Positions 41,315-51,220 are shown, counted from the stretch's first letter. The stretch: 64,000 bases of DNA from Porphyromonas uenonis DSM 23387 = JCM 13868 (GCF_000482365.1 NZ_KI535308.1:183823-247822); one strand, 5' to 3'. Made by a program: numbers and translations. Notes: a model not told the origin generated them from the sequence alone.

Positions 41315-42790
41315 ATGACAGAACAAAAGGATCTGGTCACCGCTCGTCGCAACGAACCTTGGCGCGAGGAGCTTCGCAAGGCACATACAGGTAAGGAGCG
41401 CATGGCTATACCTCGCGTCAAGATGACCGAGGTGGATCCACATGAGCGTGCTCACAGTCTAACGAAAGAGGTCAACTGCGGTCTCACCGAAGAGGAGGCT
41501 CGCCGGGAGGCTATTCGCTGTCTGGACTGTGCCAATCCCTCTTGTATGGAGGGTTGCCCCGTATCTATCAACATTCCCTCTTTTATCAAGAATGTAGAGC
41601 GTGGTGACTTTGCCGCTGCAGTGCACATCATCCGTGAGAGTAGCTCGCTACCCGCTGTATGCGGTCGTGTATGCCCTCAGGAGAAGCAGTGTGAGAAGCA
41701 CTGTATCTACACGGAGAAAATGAAGCGTGACGCCGTTGCTATCGGTTATCTAGAGCGCTTTGTCGCAGACTATGAGCGAGAGAATGGACTATACGAGCTA
41801 CCCGAGATGACACCAAAGAATGGGAAGAAGATTGCCGTCATCGGTAGTGGTCCTGCAGGACTCTCCTTCGCTGGAGATATGGCTCGCTGGGGGTACGATG
41901 TGACTGTCTTCGAGGCTCTACACGAGGTCGGTGGCGTACTGAAGTATGGTATCCCCGAGTTCCGTCTTCCTCTACGAGTGGTCAATGCTGAGCTCAAGAT
42001 CTTGGAGCAGATGGGCGTACACTTTGAGACAAACGTCGTCGTAGGTCGTACGCTCTCTCACGAGCAATTAGAGGAGATGGGCTTCGCAGGCATCTTCGTA
42101 GGTAGTGGAGCTGGCTTGCCCAACTTCATGAATATCCCTGGCGAAAACCTCGCTGGTGTCATGAGCTCCAACGAGTACCTCACCCGTGTCAACCTAATGG
42201 GTGCTGGCACCGAGGGTGCTGAGACGCCGATCTATAAGGGAGACGTGGTCGCTGTCATCGGAGGTGGTAACACCGCTATGGACTCAGTCCGCACGGCACT
42301 CCGCCTGGGTGCTAAACGCGCCATGATCGTCTACCGTCGTAGCGAAGAGGAGATGCCCGCACGTCATGAGGAGATCCTGCATGCTAAGGCAGAGGGCGTT
42401 GAGTTCCTCACGCTACACAATCCCATCGAGTACGAAGGCAACGAAAAGGGCAAGGTGTGCCGTATGAAGCTACAGCGCATGGAGCTTGGCGATCCTACAC
42501 CTGATGGACGTCGCAAGCCTGTCCCCATCCCTGGAGCTATCGATGAGGTAGACGTAGATGTCGTCGTCGTGAGCATCGGCGTTTCGCCGAACCCGCTCAT
42601 TCCACGCTCTTTCCAAGGTCTGGAAGTTTCACCTAAGGGGACCGTCATCGTCAACGAACAGAATCAAAGCTCTATCAAAGAGGTCTACGCTGGTGGCGAC
42701 ATCGTCCGTGGTGGCGCGACAGTCATCCTCGCTATGGGTGACGGGCGCAAGGCTGCTGCCAATATGCACGCAGCTCTGAGCCAGCAGTAA
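41315..42790 (+). CDS. NfnB/GltD-type NADPH-dependent oxidoreductase subunit
   Basis: A 491-residue flavoenzyme of the glutamate-synthase small-subunit type. Two cysteine clusters near the N-terminus (CLDCANPSCMEGCP and CGRVCPQEKQCEKHC) fit two [4Fe-4S] centres. FAD-binding VIGSGPAGLSFAG and NADPH-binding VIGGGNTAMDSVRTALRLGA follow. No large glutamate synthase subunit is nearby, so pairing with the previous gene as NfnAB is preferred. The 30-base gap indicates one operon. Confidence 0.92.
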   Translation: MTEQKDLVTARRNEPWREELRKAHTGKERMAIPRVKMTEVDPHERAHSLTKEVNCGLTEEEARREAIRCLDCANPSCMEGCPVSINIPSFIKNVERGDFAAAVHIIRESSSLPAVCGRVCPQEKQCEKHCIYTEKMKRDAVAIGYLERFVADYERENGLYELPEMTPKNGKKIAVIGSGPAGLSFAGDMARWGYDVTVFEALHEVGGVLKYGIPEFRLPLRVVNAELKILEQMGVHFETNVVVGRTLSHEQLEEMGFAGIFVGSGAGLPNFMNIPGENLAGVMSSNEYLTRVNLMGAGTEGAETPIYKGDVVAVIGGGNTAMDSVRTALRLGAKRAMIVYRRSEEEMPARHEEILHAKAEGVEFLTLHNPIEYEGNEKGKVCRMKLQRMELGDPTPDGRRKPVPIPGAIDEVDVDVVVVSIGVSPNPLIPRSFQGLEVSPKGTVIVNEQNQSSIKEVYAGGDIVRGGATVILAMGDGRKAAANMHAALSQQ

Positions 42791-42815
42791 CTCAGCATAG
42801 CCAGTAGTCCTGCCT

Positions 42816-45431
42816 ATGCTGGCGCGCATCATCTTACCTCTAGCCCTCGAGGAGGAGTACACCTATCGTGTACCCGAGGCCCTGTGTGAACAGGCGAGGG
42901 TGGGTATGCGTGCTCTAGTACAGTTTGGCAGTAAGCGCTACTACTACGCTATCATATCTCAGCTGATCGAGGAGTCGGACAGACCTCTCGGTCAGCTGAA
43001 GTCTATTATAGCCCTACCCGACCGAGAGGCGATAGTGACTCAAAGTGAGATCGACCTCTGGCGCTGGGGCGCTACCTATTATATCTGTTCGCTGGGCGCT
43101 TGGCTCACGGCTGCTATACCGAGTAGCTACCTACCCTCTAGCGAGACGCAGGTGGCGTGGCGAGAGCCTGACGAAACGCCCGAAGGCGATCAAGCGACCG
43201 ACTACAAAGCGACCGAGCTATCGGAAGAGATACGTCGTGAGCTCCTCTCCATGCGAGGGCATCAGGCGAAAGTAAGCAAGCTGGCGAAGATACTCGGCGA
43301 TCGTATCTATCCCGAGATAGACCGACTCCTTCATGCTGGCGTACTCATCGGCAGCGAGTCCATACCACGCTACAGTCGATCCGTACAGGTCGGCTCGCCA
43401 GCCGTGCAGTTTGCTGAGGAGCTATGCTCCGAGGAGTCCCTCTCCGAGCTTGTTGAGAGCCTCTCGCGAGCCAAAGCACAGAGAGCTATGGTAGAGCAAA
43501 TGATCGACCTCCTCTATCAGCATGAGTTACCGCTCGACACACCCCTACTCCGAGAGACACTCGTTGGTCGGGACACCAATAGGCAGGCGACCCTCCGCGC
43601 ACTCATCAAGCGGGACGTCCTGCGAGAGACTGCGACACTCTCCGATCCGCTCATACGCCCCACGGTACAGCGCACAGCCTCGGCAAACGAAGATAGCCGA
43701 CAGAGCCAACTCTTCAAGTGTCTCATTGGCGAAATCTCCCGCCCCGTACTCTACCAAGCTACCAGCAATGAAGAGCAAATAGAGCTAGTCGTCTCAATGG
43801 TTGAGCAGATGCTACAGCGAAGCCCTTCGGCACAGGTAGCTATCTACGTGCCCCAGCTCTTTCTCTTTGACCAAAGCCTCCTCTACAGTGCCCTGCAGCA
43901 ACTAGCTAGAGGGGGCAGAGCGGCACGACGGACGACTCCATTTGACCTAGTCCTGTACAGCTCCTCCACGACAGACGCTGAGCGGATGGCACTCCGTGCT
44001 AGACTCCTCGGGCTGACGCACCGAGAGCGTGGTCTCATCGTCCTCACCTCTCGTATGGGCAGCCTTCTTCCGCTCTCGCACTGTGATCTAGTCATCGTGA
44101 CCGACGAAGAGAGCAGTCGCTACAAGCAGTCCGAGCCAGCGCCTCGCTATCATGCTCGTGACCTGACAGTTGTCGCCTGCAAGAACAGCCAGACACCGCT
44201 CCTACTGACTACCGTTGCGCCTTCTGCTGAAGCTCTGTACAACGTAGAGCGAGGATACTACTGCTCGCTCAATCAGCTAAGCGAACCGACCACTCCAACC
44301 ACTCCGACCACTCCGAAGGCGCCACGCCCCTTCGAGCTCATCGACCTATCCCTACAGCGTAAGCAGGGCAAGCTTCCGTGGGGACAGATGCTCTCCATAG
44401 AGCTACGCAAAGCTCTCCTCGACCAGTGCCAGGCGGGACACAAAAGCATCCTCCTCCTCAATCGTCGTGGCTATGCCCCGCATCTCGTCTGTAGACATTG
44501 CCAGAAGACCCTCCAGTGTCCCAATTGTGATGTCGGACTGGTCTACCATAAGTCCACGCAGAGCGTCAGCTGTAGCTACTGCAACTTCTCCGCGCCCGCT
44601 CCTCGTGCCTGTCCTCATTGCCATCAGAGTGATACGCCAACTCTAGGCAAGAGCGAAGCTCCGACAGATAGCAACCTTGGCGCCTTCAGCATACAGGGCT
44701 ACGGCGTGGAGCGTATCGCCGAGGAGCTCACGCTCTTCATTCCGTCTGAGATTCCCATCCTGGAGCTCAGCGCTTCGCAATATTATAATAAGGAGTCGCA
44801 GCAACGGATGCGTCAACTGATACGTAGCGATGAGCCAGCCATCCTGGTCGGCACCTCGAGCCTTATCTATCTAGATGCCATCCGCAATGTGGGGCTTATT
44901 GGTTTGGCAAACCTAGACCAACTGATCGTAGGCGATGACTTTAGAGCTAACGAGCGAGCCTATGCTGCGCTCAGCCGATTCGGAAGTAACTACCCCACGG
45001 CACAGCTTTACATACAGAGTTACCAGACCGACACCCCACTACTGGACAGTCTGCAGGACGGAGCCACGGCAGAGCCTTATGGCGTAGGCGAGCTAGCTGA
45101 GCGGAAGTATCTCCACTTCCCCCCCTACGTACGCCTCATCTACATCTATGTACGAGGAGCCTCCGAGGGTGACGTCTGCTATACCGTAGCGACCCTATCA
45201 CGTCTGATGCAGGCAGAGCCGTTTCAGTCACTATGGCAAGCCTCGGCACCCATTGCACCCTACGTGTCTTGGGTGCGTATGCGCCATATTCGCTATATTT
45301 GCATGAGAATACGTCCCTCCAGTTCCTGGCGGGAGGTGCGTACGCAGATTTGTCATATTATCTCCACGGTACAGAAGAGCGCTATCCAAGCGCGACGAGT
45401 ACAGATCTACTGCGATGTAGATCCTCTCTAG
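42816..45431 (+). CDS. priA: PriA-like primosomal protein with degenerate helicase motifs
   Basis: An 871-residue PriA homologue: N-terminal DNA-binding domain, helicase lobes, the zinc-binding insertion with eight cysteines (from CRHCQKTLQCPNC to ACPHC, about 559-606) and the C-terminal domain. However, the Walker A position reads QATSNEEQ instead of GxTGSGKT (about residues 316-323), and the DEEH box reads DEES. The region after it still matches PriA (RYHARDLTVV). It also has a PTTPTTPTTP run near residue 493. This suggests a structural loader of the replication-restart machinery without its own ATPase. The start is supported by the gap of 25 bases from the previous gene. Confidence 0.88.
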   Translation: MLARIILPLALEEEYTYRVPEALCEQARVGMRALVQFGSKRYYYAIISQLIEESDRPLGQLKSIIALPDREAIVTQSEIDLWRWGATYYICSLGAWLTAAIPSSYLPSSETQVAWREPDETPEGDQATDYKATELSEEIRRELLSMRGHQAKVSKLAKILGDRIYPEIDRLLHAGVLIGSESIPRYSRSVQVGSPAVQFAEELCSEESLSELVESLSRAKAQRAMVEQMIDLLYQHELPLDTPLLRETLVGRDTNRQATLRALIKRDVLRETATLSDPLIRPTVQRTASANEDSRQSQLFKCLIGEISRPVLYQATSNEEQIELVVSMVEQMLQRSPSAQVAIYVPQLFLFDQSLLYSALQQLARGGRAARRTTPFDLVLYSSSTTDAERMALRARLLGLTHRERGLIVLTSRMGSLLPLSHCDLVIVTDEESSRYKQSEPAPRYHARDLTVVACKNSQTPLLLTTVAPSAEALYNVERGYYCSLNQLSEPTTPTTPTTPKAPRPFELIDLSLQRKQGKLPWGQMLSIELRKALLDQCQAGHKSILLLNRRGYAPHLVCRHCQKTLQCPNCDVGLVYHKSTQSVSCSYCNFSAPAPRACPHCHQSDTPTLGKSEAPTDSNLGAFSIQGYGVERIAEELTLFIPSEIPILELSASQYYNKESQQRMRQLIRSDEPAILVGTSSLIYLDAIRNVGLIGLANLDQLIVGDDFRANERAYAALSRFGSNYPTAQLYIQSYQTDTPLLDSLQDGATAEPYGVGELAERKYLHFPPYVRLIYIYVRGASEGDVCYTVATLSRLMQAEPFQSLWQASAPIAPYVSWVRMRHIRYICMRIRPSSSWREVRTQICHIISTVQKSAIQARRVQIYCDVDPL

Positions 45432-45503
45432 CGTCCTGACGAGCCAGCTCCTCAACTTGATCGTGAAGTCTTATAACCCATTATAGTCCCCTGAATAGTA
45501 TCC

Positions 45504-46886
45504 ATGTATCACTATCGCTTTACCTTATTACTACTCATCACCCTCCTCGGATTGCCTCCACTGGTAGCACAGACACCCCACTCAGCAGAGAGACACAGCA
45601 TGGCAGACAGCGTCACGGCACCCTCCGTCGAGCTCACCACGCTCAAGGTGCAGTACCTCCTCAACCGCACCAATCCCGTAGCGCCACTACCCAAAGAGGT
45701 ACTCCCCACGACGCTCCTGGTGCAAGCTCCCCTCTCGTCAGCCGTGAGCGTCATCACCAGTGACAAAAGCAACGAACTATCCCTAGACTTACCTACCACC
45801 TTGGTCAGCAAAAGCGACCCACTCGCTACAGCACTGCACGGAGAGGAACTACAGCTCCCCGCACTACAGCAATACTACGAGCGTAGCTTGCAAAGCGTCA
45901 ACCAGCTCAAGCTCGCCAGCCCAGCACTGATCTCTCGTCAGGAGGGAGACCTACTGGCGCACCGTATCGACATAACCACCGTCGGGGGGTCAAAGCCCAT
46001 CGTCGCAGCAACCGTCAATACGCCCTTTGCAGGCGTTGATGCGTCAGACCAGCTCCACGGCGTCACGCTAGCCAGGAAGTATTGGTTCCCTGGGTTAGAA
46101 AGCAGCATACAGTTTAGCCAGACCTACATCTCTCCAAACTGGCACAAGGGAGGTAATAGCGCCCTGGCACTCCACAGCAAGCAGCTCCTCCGCCTCAGCT
46201 ACGAGCGGGACAAGGTCAACTGGCTCAACGAACTAGAGTGGCGTATCGGTCTCAACGCCGAGATACGTGACTCACTCCAGGGGTACAACATCTCCGACGA
46301 CCTCCTCCGCCTGCGTAGCAACCTAGGCATCAAAGCCTTCAAGGGGTGGTACTACTCACTCGATGTAGAGGCACGCACACAGGCTTTTGAGCAGCGCTCA
46401 GAAGACAAGAAGGTGCTTTACTCGGCCTTTGCCTCACCACTCACGCTCACTGCTGGTCTCGGTATGAAGTGGGTCGTAGACAACAAGTCCAAGACCCACT
46501 ACGGTCGTCGCTTCCGACTCGATCTCAACATCGCTCCCCTCGCCTATGACTTCAAGTGGTCCGCACGCAAGGATATAGATATGACCCGACATGGCTTTAA
46601 GGAGGGTAAAAACATCTACAGCGCCATCGGCTCCATGCTGCGCGCCAATATGATTTGGGACTTCACCGACACCTTTGCTTGGGAGTCGCGACTCTACTAC
46701 AATACCAGCTACAAGCGCATCGAGACGGAATTTGAGAATTCACTCATCTTCGCCTTCAGTCGCTACTTCTCCACCCGTGTCAACGTCCTGCTTCGCTACG
46801 ACGATGCGGTACCGCTCACCCCAGAGAATAGATCTCGCCTACAGATCTACCAGATGCTGACTGTCGGCTTTGACTTGAAGATTTAA
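45504..46886 (+). CDS. DUF3078 outer-membrane-type protein
   Basis: A 460-residue exported protein with a signal peptide (LLLLITLLGLPPLVAQ). Its C-terminal ~280 residues alternate in the pattern of an outer-membrane beta-barrel, starting near KYWFPGLESSIQFSQTYI. The WHKGGNSALALHSKQLL motif is the DUF3078 hallmark. No enzymatic function is known to me. Its neighbours priA and tgt give no functional hint. Confidence 0.85.
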   Translation: MYHYRFTLLLLITLLGLPPLVAQTPHSAERHSMADSVTAPSVELTTLKVQYLLNRTNPVAPLPKEVLPTTLLVQAPLSSAVSVITSDKSNELSLDLPTTLVSKSDPLATALHGEELQLPALQQYYERSLQSVNQLKLASPALISRQEGDLLAHRIDITTVGGSKPIVAATVNTPFAGVDASDQLHGVTLARKYWFPGLESSIQFSQTYISPNWHKGGNSALALHSKQLLRLSYERDKVNWLNELEWRIGLNAEIRDSLQGYNISDDLLRLRSNLGIKAFKGWYYSLDVEARTQAFEQRSEDKKVLYSAFASPLTLTAGLGMKWVVDNKSKTHYGRRFRLDLNIAPLAYDFKWSARKDIDMTRHGFKEGKNIYSAIGSMLRANMIWDFTDTFAWESRLYYNTSYKRIETEFENSLIFAFSRYFSTRVNVLLRYDDAVPLTPENRSRLQIYQMLTVGFDLKI

Positions 46887-46907
46887 TCCTTCCCCCACAC
46901 TGGCACT

Positions 46908-48038
46908 ATGCAGTTTACCATAGACCACACCTGCCCCCATAGCGACGCACGCACTGGTGTCATCAAGACCGCCCACGGAGATATACAGACCCCCGTCTTC
47001 ATGCCTGTGGGTACCGCTGGAGCCATCAAGGCGGTCACGATGGAGCAGATGGAGCAGGAGACCGATGCGCGGATCATCCTCGGCAATACTTACCACCTCT
47101 ACCTGCGTCCCGGCATTGAGATACTCAAAGAGGTCGGTGGGCTCCACCGCTTCGGCACCTGGAGCAAGCCTATCCTGACCGATAGTGGAGGCTACCAAGT
47201 CTTCTCGTTAGCTGCCATGCGACGCATCACCCCCGAGGGAGTCACCTTCGCCTCGCACATCGATGGCTCCAAACACCTCTTCACCCCCGAGCGGGTTATG
47301 GAGATAGAGCGCGCCATCGGAGCGGACATTATGATGGCCTTCGACGAGTGCTGTCCAGGCGATGCCAGCTACACCTATGCCAAGCAGTCACTAGACACCA
47401 CCGAGCAGTGGCTCGACCGCTGCCTCAAGCACCTCGAGCAGACCCCGCCACTCTATGGCTATGAGCAGGCACTCTTCCCGATCGTGCAGGGATGCGTCTA
47501 CCCCGACCTCAGACGTCGAGCTGCCGAGCATATCGCTTCGCTAGGCGCCCCAGGCAATGCCATCGGCGGACTAGCCGTCGGCGAGCCTACCGACAAGATG
47601 TACGAGATGATCGAGCTGACTAATAGCATCCTCCCCAAGGATAAGCCTCGCTACCTGATGGGTGTCGGCACACCCGCCAACATACTAGAGGGCATCGCAC
47701 GAGGCGTCGACATGTTTGACTGTATCATGCCCACACGCAATGCCCGCAATGGTCAGCTCTTCACCTGGCAAGGTACCATCAACATACGCAATGCCAAGTG
47801 GCGCACCTGTCACGAGCCGATAGACCCCGAGGGCACCGCCACGACCGACCACCGCTACACCCGCGCTTACCTCTACCATCTCTTTAAGGCGCAGGAGATT
47901 ACGGGGCTCACACTGGCCAGCATCCACAATATCGCCTTCTACCTCGACCTGGTCAATCAAGCGCACGACCACATCGTCGCAGGCGACTATACCGACTGGA
48001 TGCGCAGCGTCCTACCCGCCCTCACCCGCCGCCTGTAG
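46908..48038 (+). CDS. tgt: Queuine/preQ1 tRNA-guanine transglycosylase without the usual zinc cysteines
   Basis: Exchanges guanine 34 for preQ1 in tRNAs with GUN anticodons. DSGGYQVFSL (catalytic base D, near residue 92) and FDCIMPTRNARNG (nucleophile D, near 270) are conserved, and the 376-residue length is standard. The zinc site normally reads CxCxxC before YTRAY; here it is DPEGTATTDHRYTRAY, with none of the three cysteines. The same loss may be a lineage trait of Bacteroidota, so it need not imply inactivity. Confidence 0.93.
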   Translation: MQFTIDHTCPHSDARTGVIKTAHGDIQTPVFMPVGTAGAIKAVTMEQMEQETDARIILGNTYHLYLRPGIEILKEVGGLHRFGTWSKPILTDSGGYQVFSLAAMRRITPEGVTFASHIDGSKHLFTPERVMEIERAIGADIMMAFDECCPGDASYTYAKQSLDTTEQWLDRCLKHLEQTPPLYGYEQALFPIVQGCVYPDLRRRAAEHIASLGAPGNAIGGLAVGEPTDKMYEMIELTNSILPKDKPRYLMGVGTPANILEGIARGVDMFDCIMPTRNARNGQLFTWQGTINIRNAKWRTCHEPIDPEGTATTDHRYTRAYLYHLFKAQEITGLTLASIHNIAFYLDLVNQAHDHIVAGDYTDWMRSVLPALTRRL

Positions 48039-48051
48039 ACCATCACTTCAT

Positions 48052-48088
48052 AGGCAAAAGAAGCTCGCGGTTTGTTGTTCTTTTGCCT
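48052..48088 (+). terminator. Terminator after tgt
   Basis: AGGCAAAAGAA (48052-48062) pairs perfectly with TTCTTTTGCCT (48078-48088) around a 15-base loop. Confidence 0.75.
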
Positions 48089-48183
48089 CCCGATCTTCCT
48101 TGAGACGGCTTAGCTACGCTACGATCTCGAGGTTTATCTCTTATGCCTCATCTACACTTATAGGTCATTGCTCCGTAGGAGTG

Positions 48184-48213
48184 TTTCTGTATACACCTTT
48201 TTGTTTACCTTTG
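48184..48213 (+). promoter_or_regulatory. Putative promoter of the hybrid sensor-regulator gene
   Basis: TTTC at 48184-48187, 18 bases, then TACCTTTG at 48206-48213, close to the Bacteroidota consensus TTTG-N19-TAnnTTTG. Confidence 0.55.
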
Positions 48214-48296
48214 TATGCAGATAAGTCACGTCCTAGTCACACAACCTAAACGTAGTCATGATGAGACTATACGCCCCCCTACTAAATACCATAGAG

Positions 48297-51131
48297 ATGA
48301 GCAGGAAGCCCCTAGTCATACTATCCTCTCTCCTCATTGTGGCTTGTCTGCTTGTCTCATCTTGCCAGCAAAGAGACACTGTTACATTTACCGTAGCAGA
48401 GCGTCAGGCTGCTGATAGCCTAGTGCGCGCTACCCAAAACATCGACTCTCTGGCCAGACTGCAGACACGATTGGAGCGTGAAGGCGACATCCTCGGGAGC
48501 ATCGTTGCACTGAGAGTGCTAGGAGATAAGTTTCGCAATGAGAGTAACTTTGACAAGGCACTAACCACACATAGCGAGGGATTGAAGCAGGCGGAGACGA
48601 TCCTAGACACACTGGAGTGGGTACGGGCACTAAATAATGTAGGTACAGACTACCGACGGATGGGCATCCTAGACATTGCTCAGGAGTATCACTACCAGGC
48701 GTGGAGCCTGTGCAAAGTCACCACCGACACCTCTTTTGTCGCTATCAAGAATCAGGCTAAGTCTCTCAACGGACTAGGCAACATCTACCTCACGCTCGGC
48801 AACTATGAGCGTGCCGACAGCGCTCTACGCAAAGCACTACTCGTAGAGCAGCAACTAGGCAGTATGGTGGGAGTAGCTATCAACTATGCCAACCTCGGGT
48901 CTATCTTCGAGCATCGTGGTGAGATCGACTCGGCTTGGACATATTATAGGTACTCCATGGATGCCAACCAAAAGGCTGGGAGTTCCCTAGGCATAGCGCT
49001 GTGTCACTCTTACTTTGGCTCCCTCTATGAGCAAGCCCATCAGTATGACAAGGCTGCTCAGGAGTATGAGGCTGGCTATCAACTGATGCGCGACTCTAAA
49101 GATGAGTGGCACAAGCTCAACCTGCTCGTAGCGCTAGCTAGCGTCCACAATGCCACACGGGATGACGCTAAGATGCTACAATACCTTGATCAGGCACGGA
49201 GCAGTGCCGAGAAGATAGAAGACACGGAGCATCTAGCAGACATCTACACCCTCTACTACCAGTACTACAAGCGCCTAGGAGACTGGCACGCAGCGCTAGA
49301 GGCCTATGAGCAGGCTACTGAAATGAAGCAAAGCATCCTAGACATGGACAAATTCAATAGGATGCAAAATACCAGCCTCAACATCGAGCGAAACATACAA
49401 AACAAGAAGATGAATGAAGCGAAGATCAAGCTAGAGCACGAGCGAGCAGAGCGACGTGTAGAGAACATCACCTTTACCGTCATAGCGCTACTGCTCCTTG
49501 GGTCGCTAGGCTTCTTCCTTTATATTCAGCGAATACTGCGTCGTAGCCATAAGAAGCTCAAGAGGATGTCCTCTATGCGGGAAAACTTCTTTACCAATAT
49601 CACCCACGAGTTTCGCACCCCTCTGACCATCATCCTAGGAGTGAGTCAAGAGCTACAGCAAGAGGAGTCTGAGCAGATCAGAGAGCGTGCGAAGAACATC
49701 GAGCGACAAGGGCAGGGACTCCTTACGCTCATCAATCAGCTACTAGATATCTCTAAGATCAAGTCTTCTGTAGGCGATTCTCGCAGTTGTCGAGGCAATG
49801 TCACGGCACACATTGCTATGATCGTCGACTCCTATCGTGACTACGCCCATAGTCGATACATAGAGCTCACCTACCTGCCCCAAGATCAGGTAGAGATGAC
49901 CTTCGTACCAGACTATGTCAATAAGGTTTTCAACAATCTACTCTCCAACGCCTTCAAGTTCACGCCCCCGCAAGGCAAAATAAGCATCACCTTATGGCGT
50001 GTTGACGACTCCTTACACATCGATGTAACCGACACAGGTCATGGTATGGATAGCGAGACCGTGGAGCATGCCTTCGAGCCATTTTATCAAGCTGAGGGTG
50101 ACTCCAAGTACATTGGCACGGGCATAGGACTGGCTTTAGTCCATCAGATTGTCAAAGCTTCCAAAGGGCAGATTACCCTCGAGAGCAAGCTAGGCGAAGG
50201 GACCACCTTTCACATCATTGTCCCGATCATTGATGATCAAACCGTTTCTCAGCAAGTCATCCCAAAGGTAACCAATACGCCTCTGCTACCACATCTAGAG
50301 GCCGATCTGCAGGATAGCGAGTGTGAGCAGGACGAGCCCTGTCGTCTGCTCATCATAGAGGACAACCACGACATAGCCCACTATATTGGCTCCCAGTTTG
50401 AGGATCACTATAGTGTATTCTATGCGACAGACGGAGCGGAGGGCTTCAAGAGAGCCGTAGAGCTAGTGCCCGACATCATCATCACTGACCTCATGATGCC
50501 TGGGCTCAATGGGCTAGACCTATGCCGACAGATACGTAGTAACGAGATCGTAAACCATATACCGATCATCGTCGTCACAGCAAAAGTCTCCGAGGAGGAG
50601 CGCATCAGGGGCATAGAGGCAGGAGCTGACGCCTATCTCACTAAGCCCTTTAACACTACCGAGCTGCGCATGCAGGTAGAGAAGCTACTCGACAGTAGGA
50701 GGACCCTACGCCAGAAGTTCGCTCAGACAGTCATCAAGAGGCAAGAAGAGGACAAGTCAGAGACCAGCAAACTAGAAGAGGCAGATATCACCTTCCTGAC
50801 CAAAGTATCTACGATAGTTAATCAGCAGATCAGCAAAAACAAGGATACGAACGTGGAGGAAATCGCCGCCAGCCTCTACATGAGTAGCCGCCAGCTATAC
50901 CGCAAGTTGAAAGCTCTCACAGGCTACGCCCCCTCAGCTTATATACTACGGCTCAAGATACGCAAGGCGTGTGAGCTGATGGATCAAGACACTGAGATGA
51001 GCCTCACAGACATCGCCTGCCAGAGTGGCTTCGATACTTACCCCAACTTCTCTCGCTCATTCAAGAGCATCTGCGAGATATCTCCCTCCAAGTATAGAGA
51101 TCAGAAAAGCATCATGACAGTCCACGACTAA
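48297..51131 (+). CDS. Hybrid two-component regulator: TPR sensor, histidine kinase, receiver and AraC domain
   Basis: One-protein signalling system of 944 residues. ATG 48297 gives a clean lipoprotein-like signal (lipobox LVSSC, C23); ATG 48258 would add 13 residues and is less likely. Periplasmic tetratricopeptide repeats precede a membrane span (ITFTVIALLLLGSLGFFLYI). The kinase domain follows (phospho-histidine in THEFRTPLTII, then NLLSNAFKFTP, DTGHGM, GTGIGLALV), then a receiver with phospho-aspartate in TDLMMPG and a C-terminal AraC DNA-binding domain. The TPR sensor recalls FimS of P. gingivalis, here fused to its regulator. It most likely controls the adjacent fimbrial operon. Confidence 0.94.
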   Translation: MSRKPLVILSSLLIVACLLVSSCQQRDTVTFTVAERQAADSLVRATQNIDSLARLQTRLEREGDILGSIVALRVLGDKFRNESNFDKALTTHSEGLKQAETILDTLEWVRALNNVGTDYRRMGILDIAQEYHYQAWSLCKVTTDTSFVAIKNQAKSLNGLGNIYLTLGNYERADSALRKALLVEQQLGSMVGVAINYANLGSIFEHRGEIDSAWTYYRYSMDANQKAGSSLGIALCHSYFGSLYEQAHQYDKAAQEYEAGYQLMRDSKDEWHKLNLLVALASVHNATRDDAKMLQYLDQARSSAEKIEDTEHLADIYTLYYQYYKRLGDWHAALEAYEQATEMKQSILDMDKFNRMQNTSLNIERNIQNKKMNEAKIKLEHERAERRVENITFTVIALLLLGSLGFFLYIQRILRRSHKKLKRMSSMRENFFTNITHEFRTPLTIILGVSQELQQEESEQIRERAKNIERQGQGLLTLINQLLDISKIKSSVGDSRSCRGNVTAHIAMIVDSYRDYAHSRYIELTYLPQDQVEMTFVPDYVNKVFNNLLSNAFKFTPPQGKISITLWRVDDSLHIDVTDTGHGMDSETVEHAFEPFYQAEGDSKYIGTGIGLALVHQIVKASKGQITLESKLGEGTTFHIIVPIIDDQTVSQQVIPKVTNTPLLPHLEADLQDSECEQDEPCRLLIIEDNHDIAHYIGSQFEDHYSVFYATDGAEGFKRAVELVPDIIITDLMMPGLNGLDLCRQIRSNEIVNHIPIIVVTAKVSEEERIRGIEAGADAYLTKPFNTTELRMQVEKLLDSRRTLRQKFAQTVIKRQEEDKSETSKLEEADITFLTKVSTIVNQQISKNKDTNVEEIAASLYMSSRQLYRKLKALTGYAPSAYILRLKIRKACELMDQDTEMSLTDIACQSGFDTYPNFSRSFKSICEISPSKYRDQKSIMTVHD

Positions 51132-51180
51132 AAAGGGTTCGTCTCAGAGACCCGTTTTTGACCTTTACGCCAAAGAGCCA

Positions 51181-51220
51181 CGAGCCGTGCCGCCCCCGAT
51201 CAGCAGGGAGGCACGGCTCG
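51181..51220 (+). terminator. Stem-loop after the hybrid regulator gene
   Basis: CGAGCCGTGCC (51181-51191) pairs perfectly with GGCACGGCTCG (51210-51220). There is no T-run, so termination efficiency is uncertain. Confidence 0.55.

Noticed and set aside
41315-42790. Glutamate synthase small subunit
   Set aside because: No large subunit is nearby and the gene is paired with an NfnA-type flavoprotein, which fits a bifurcating or sulfide dehydrogenase complex better.
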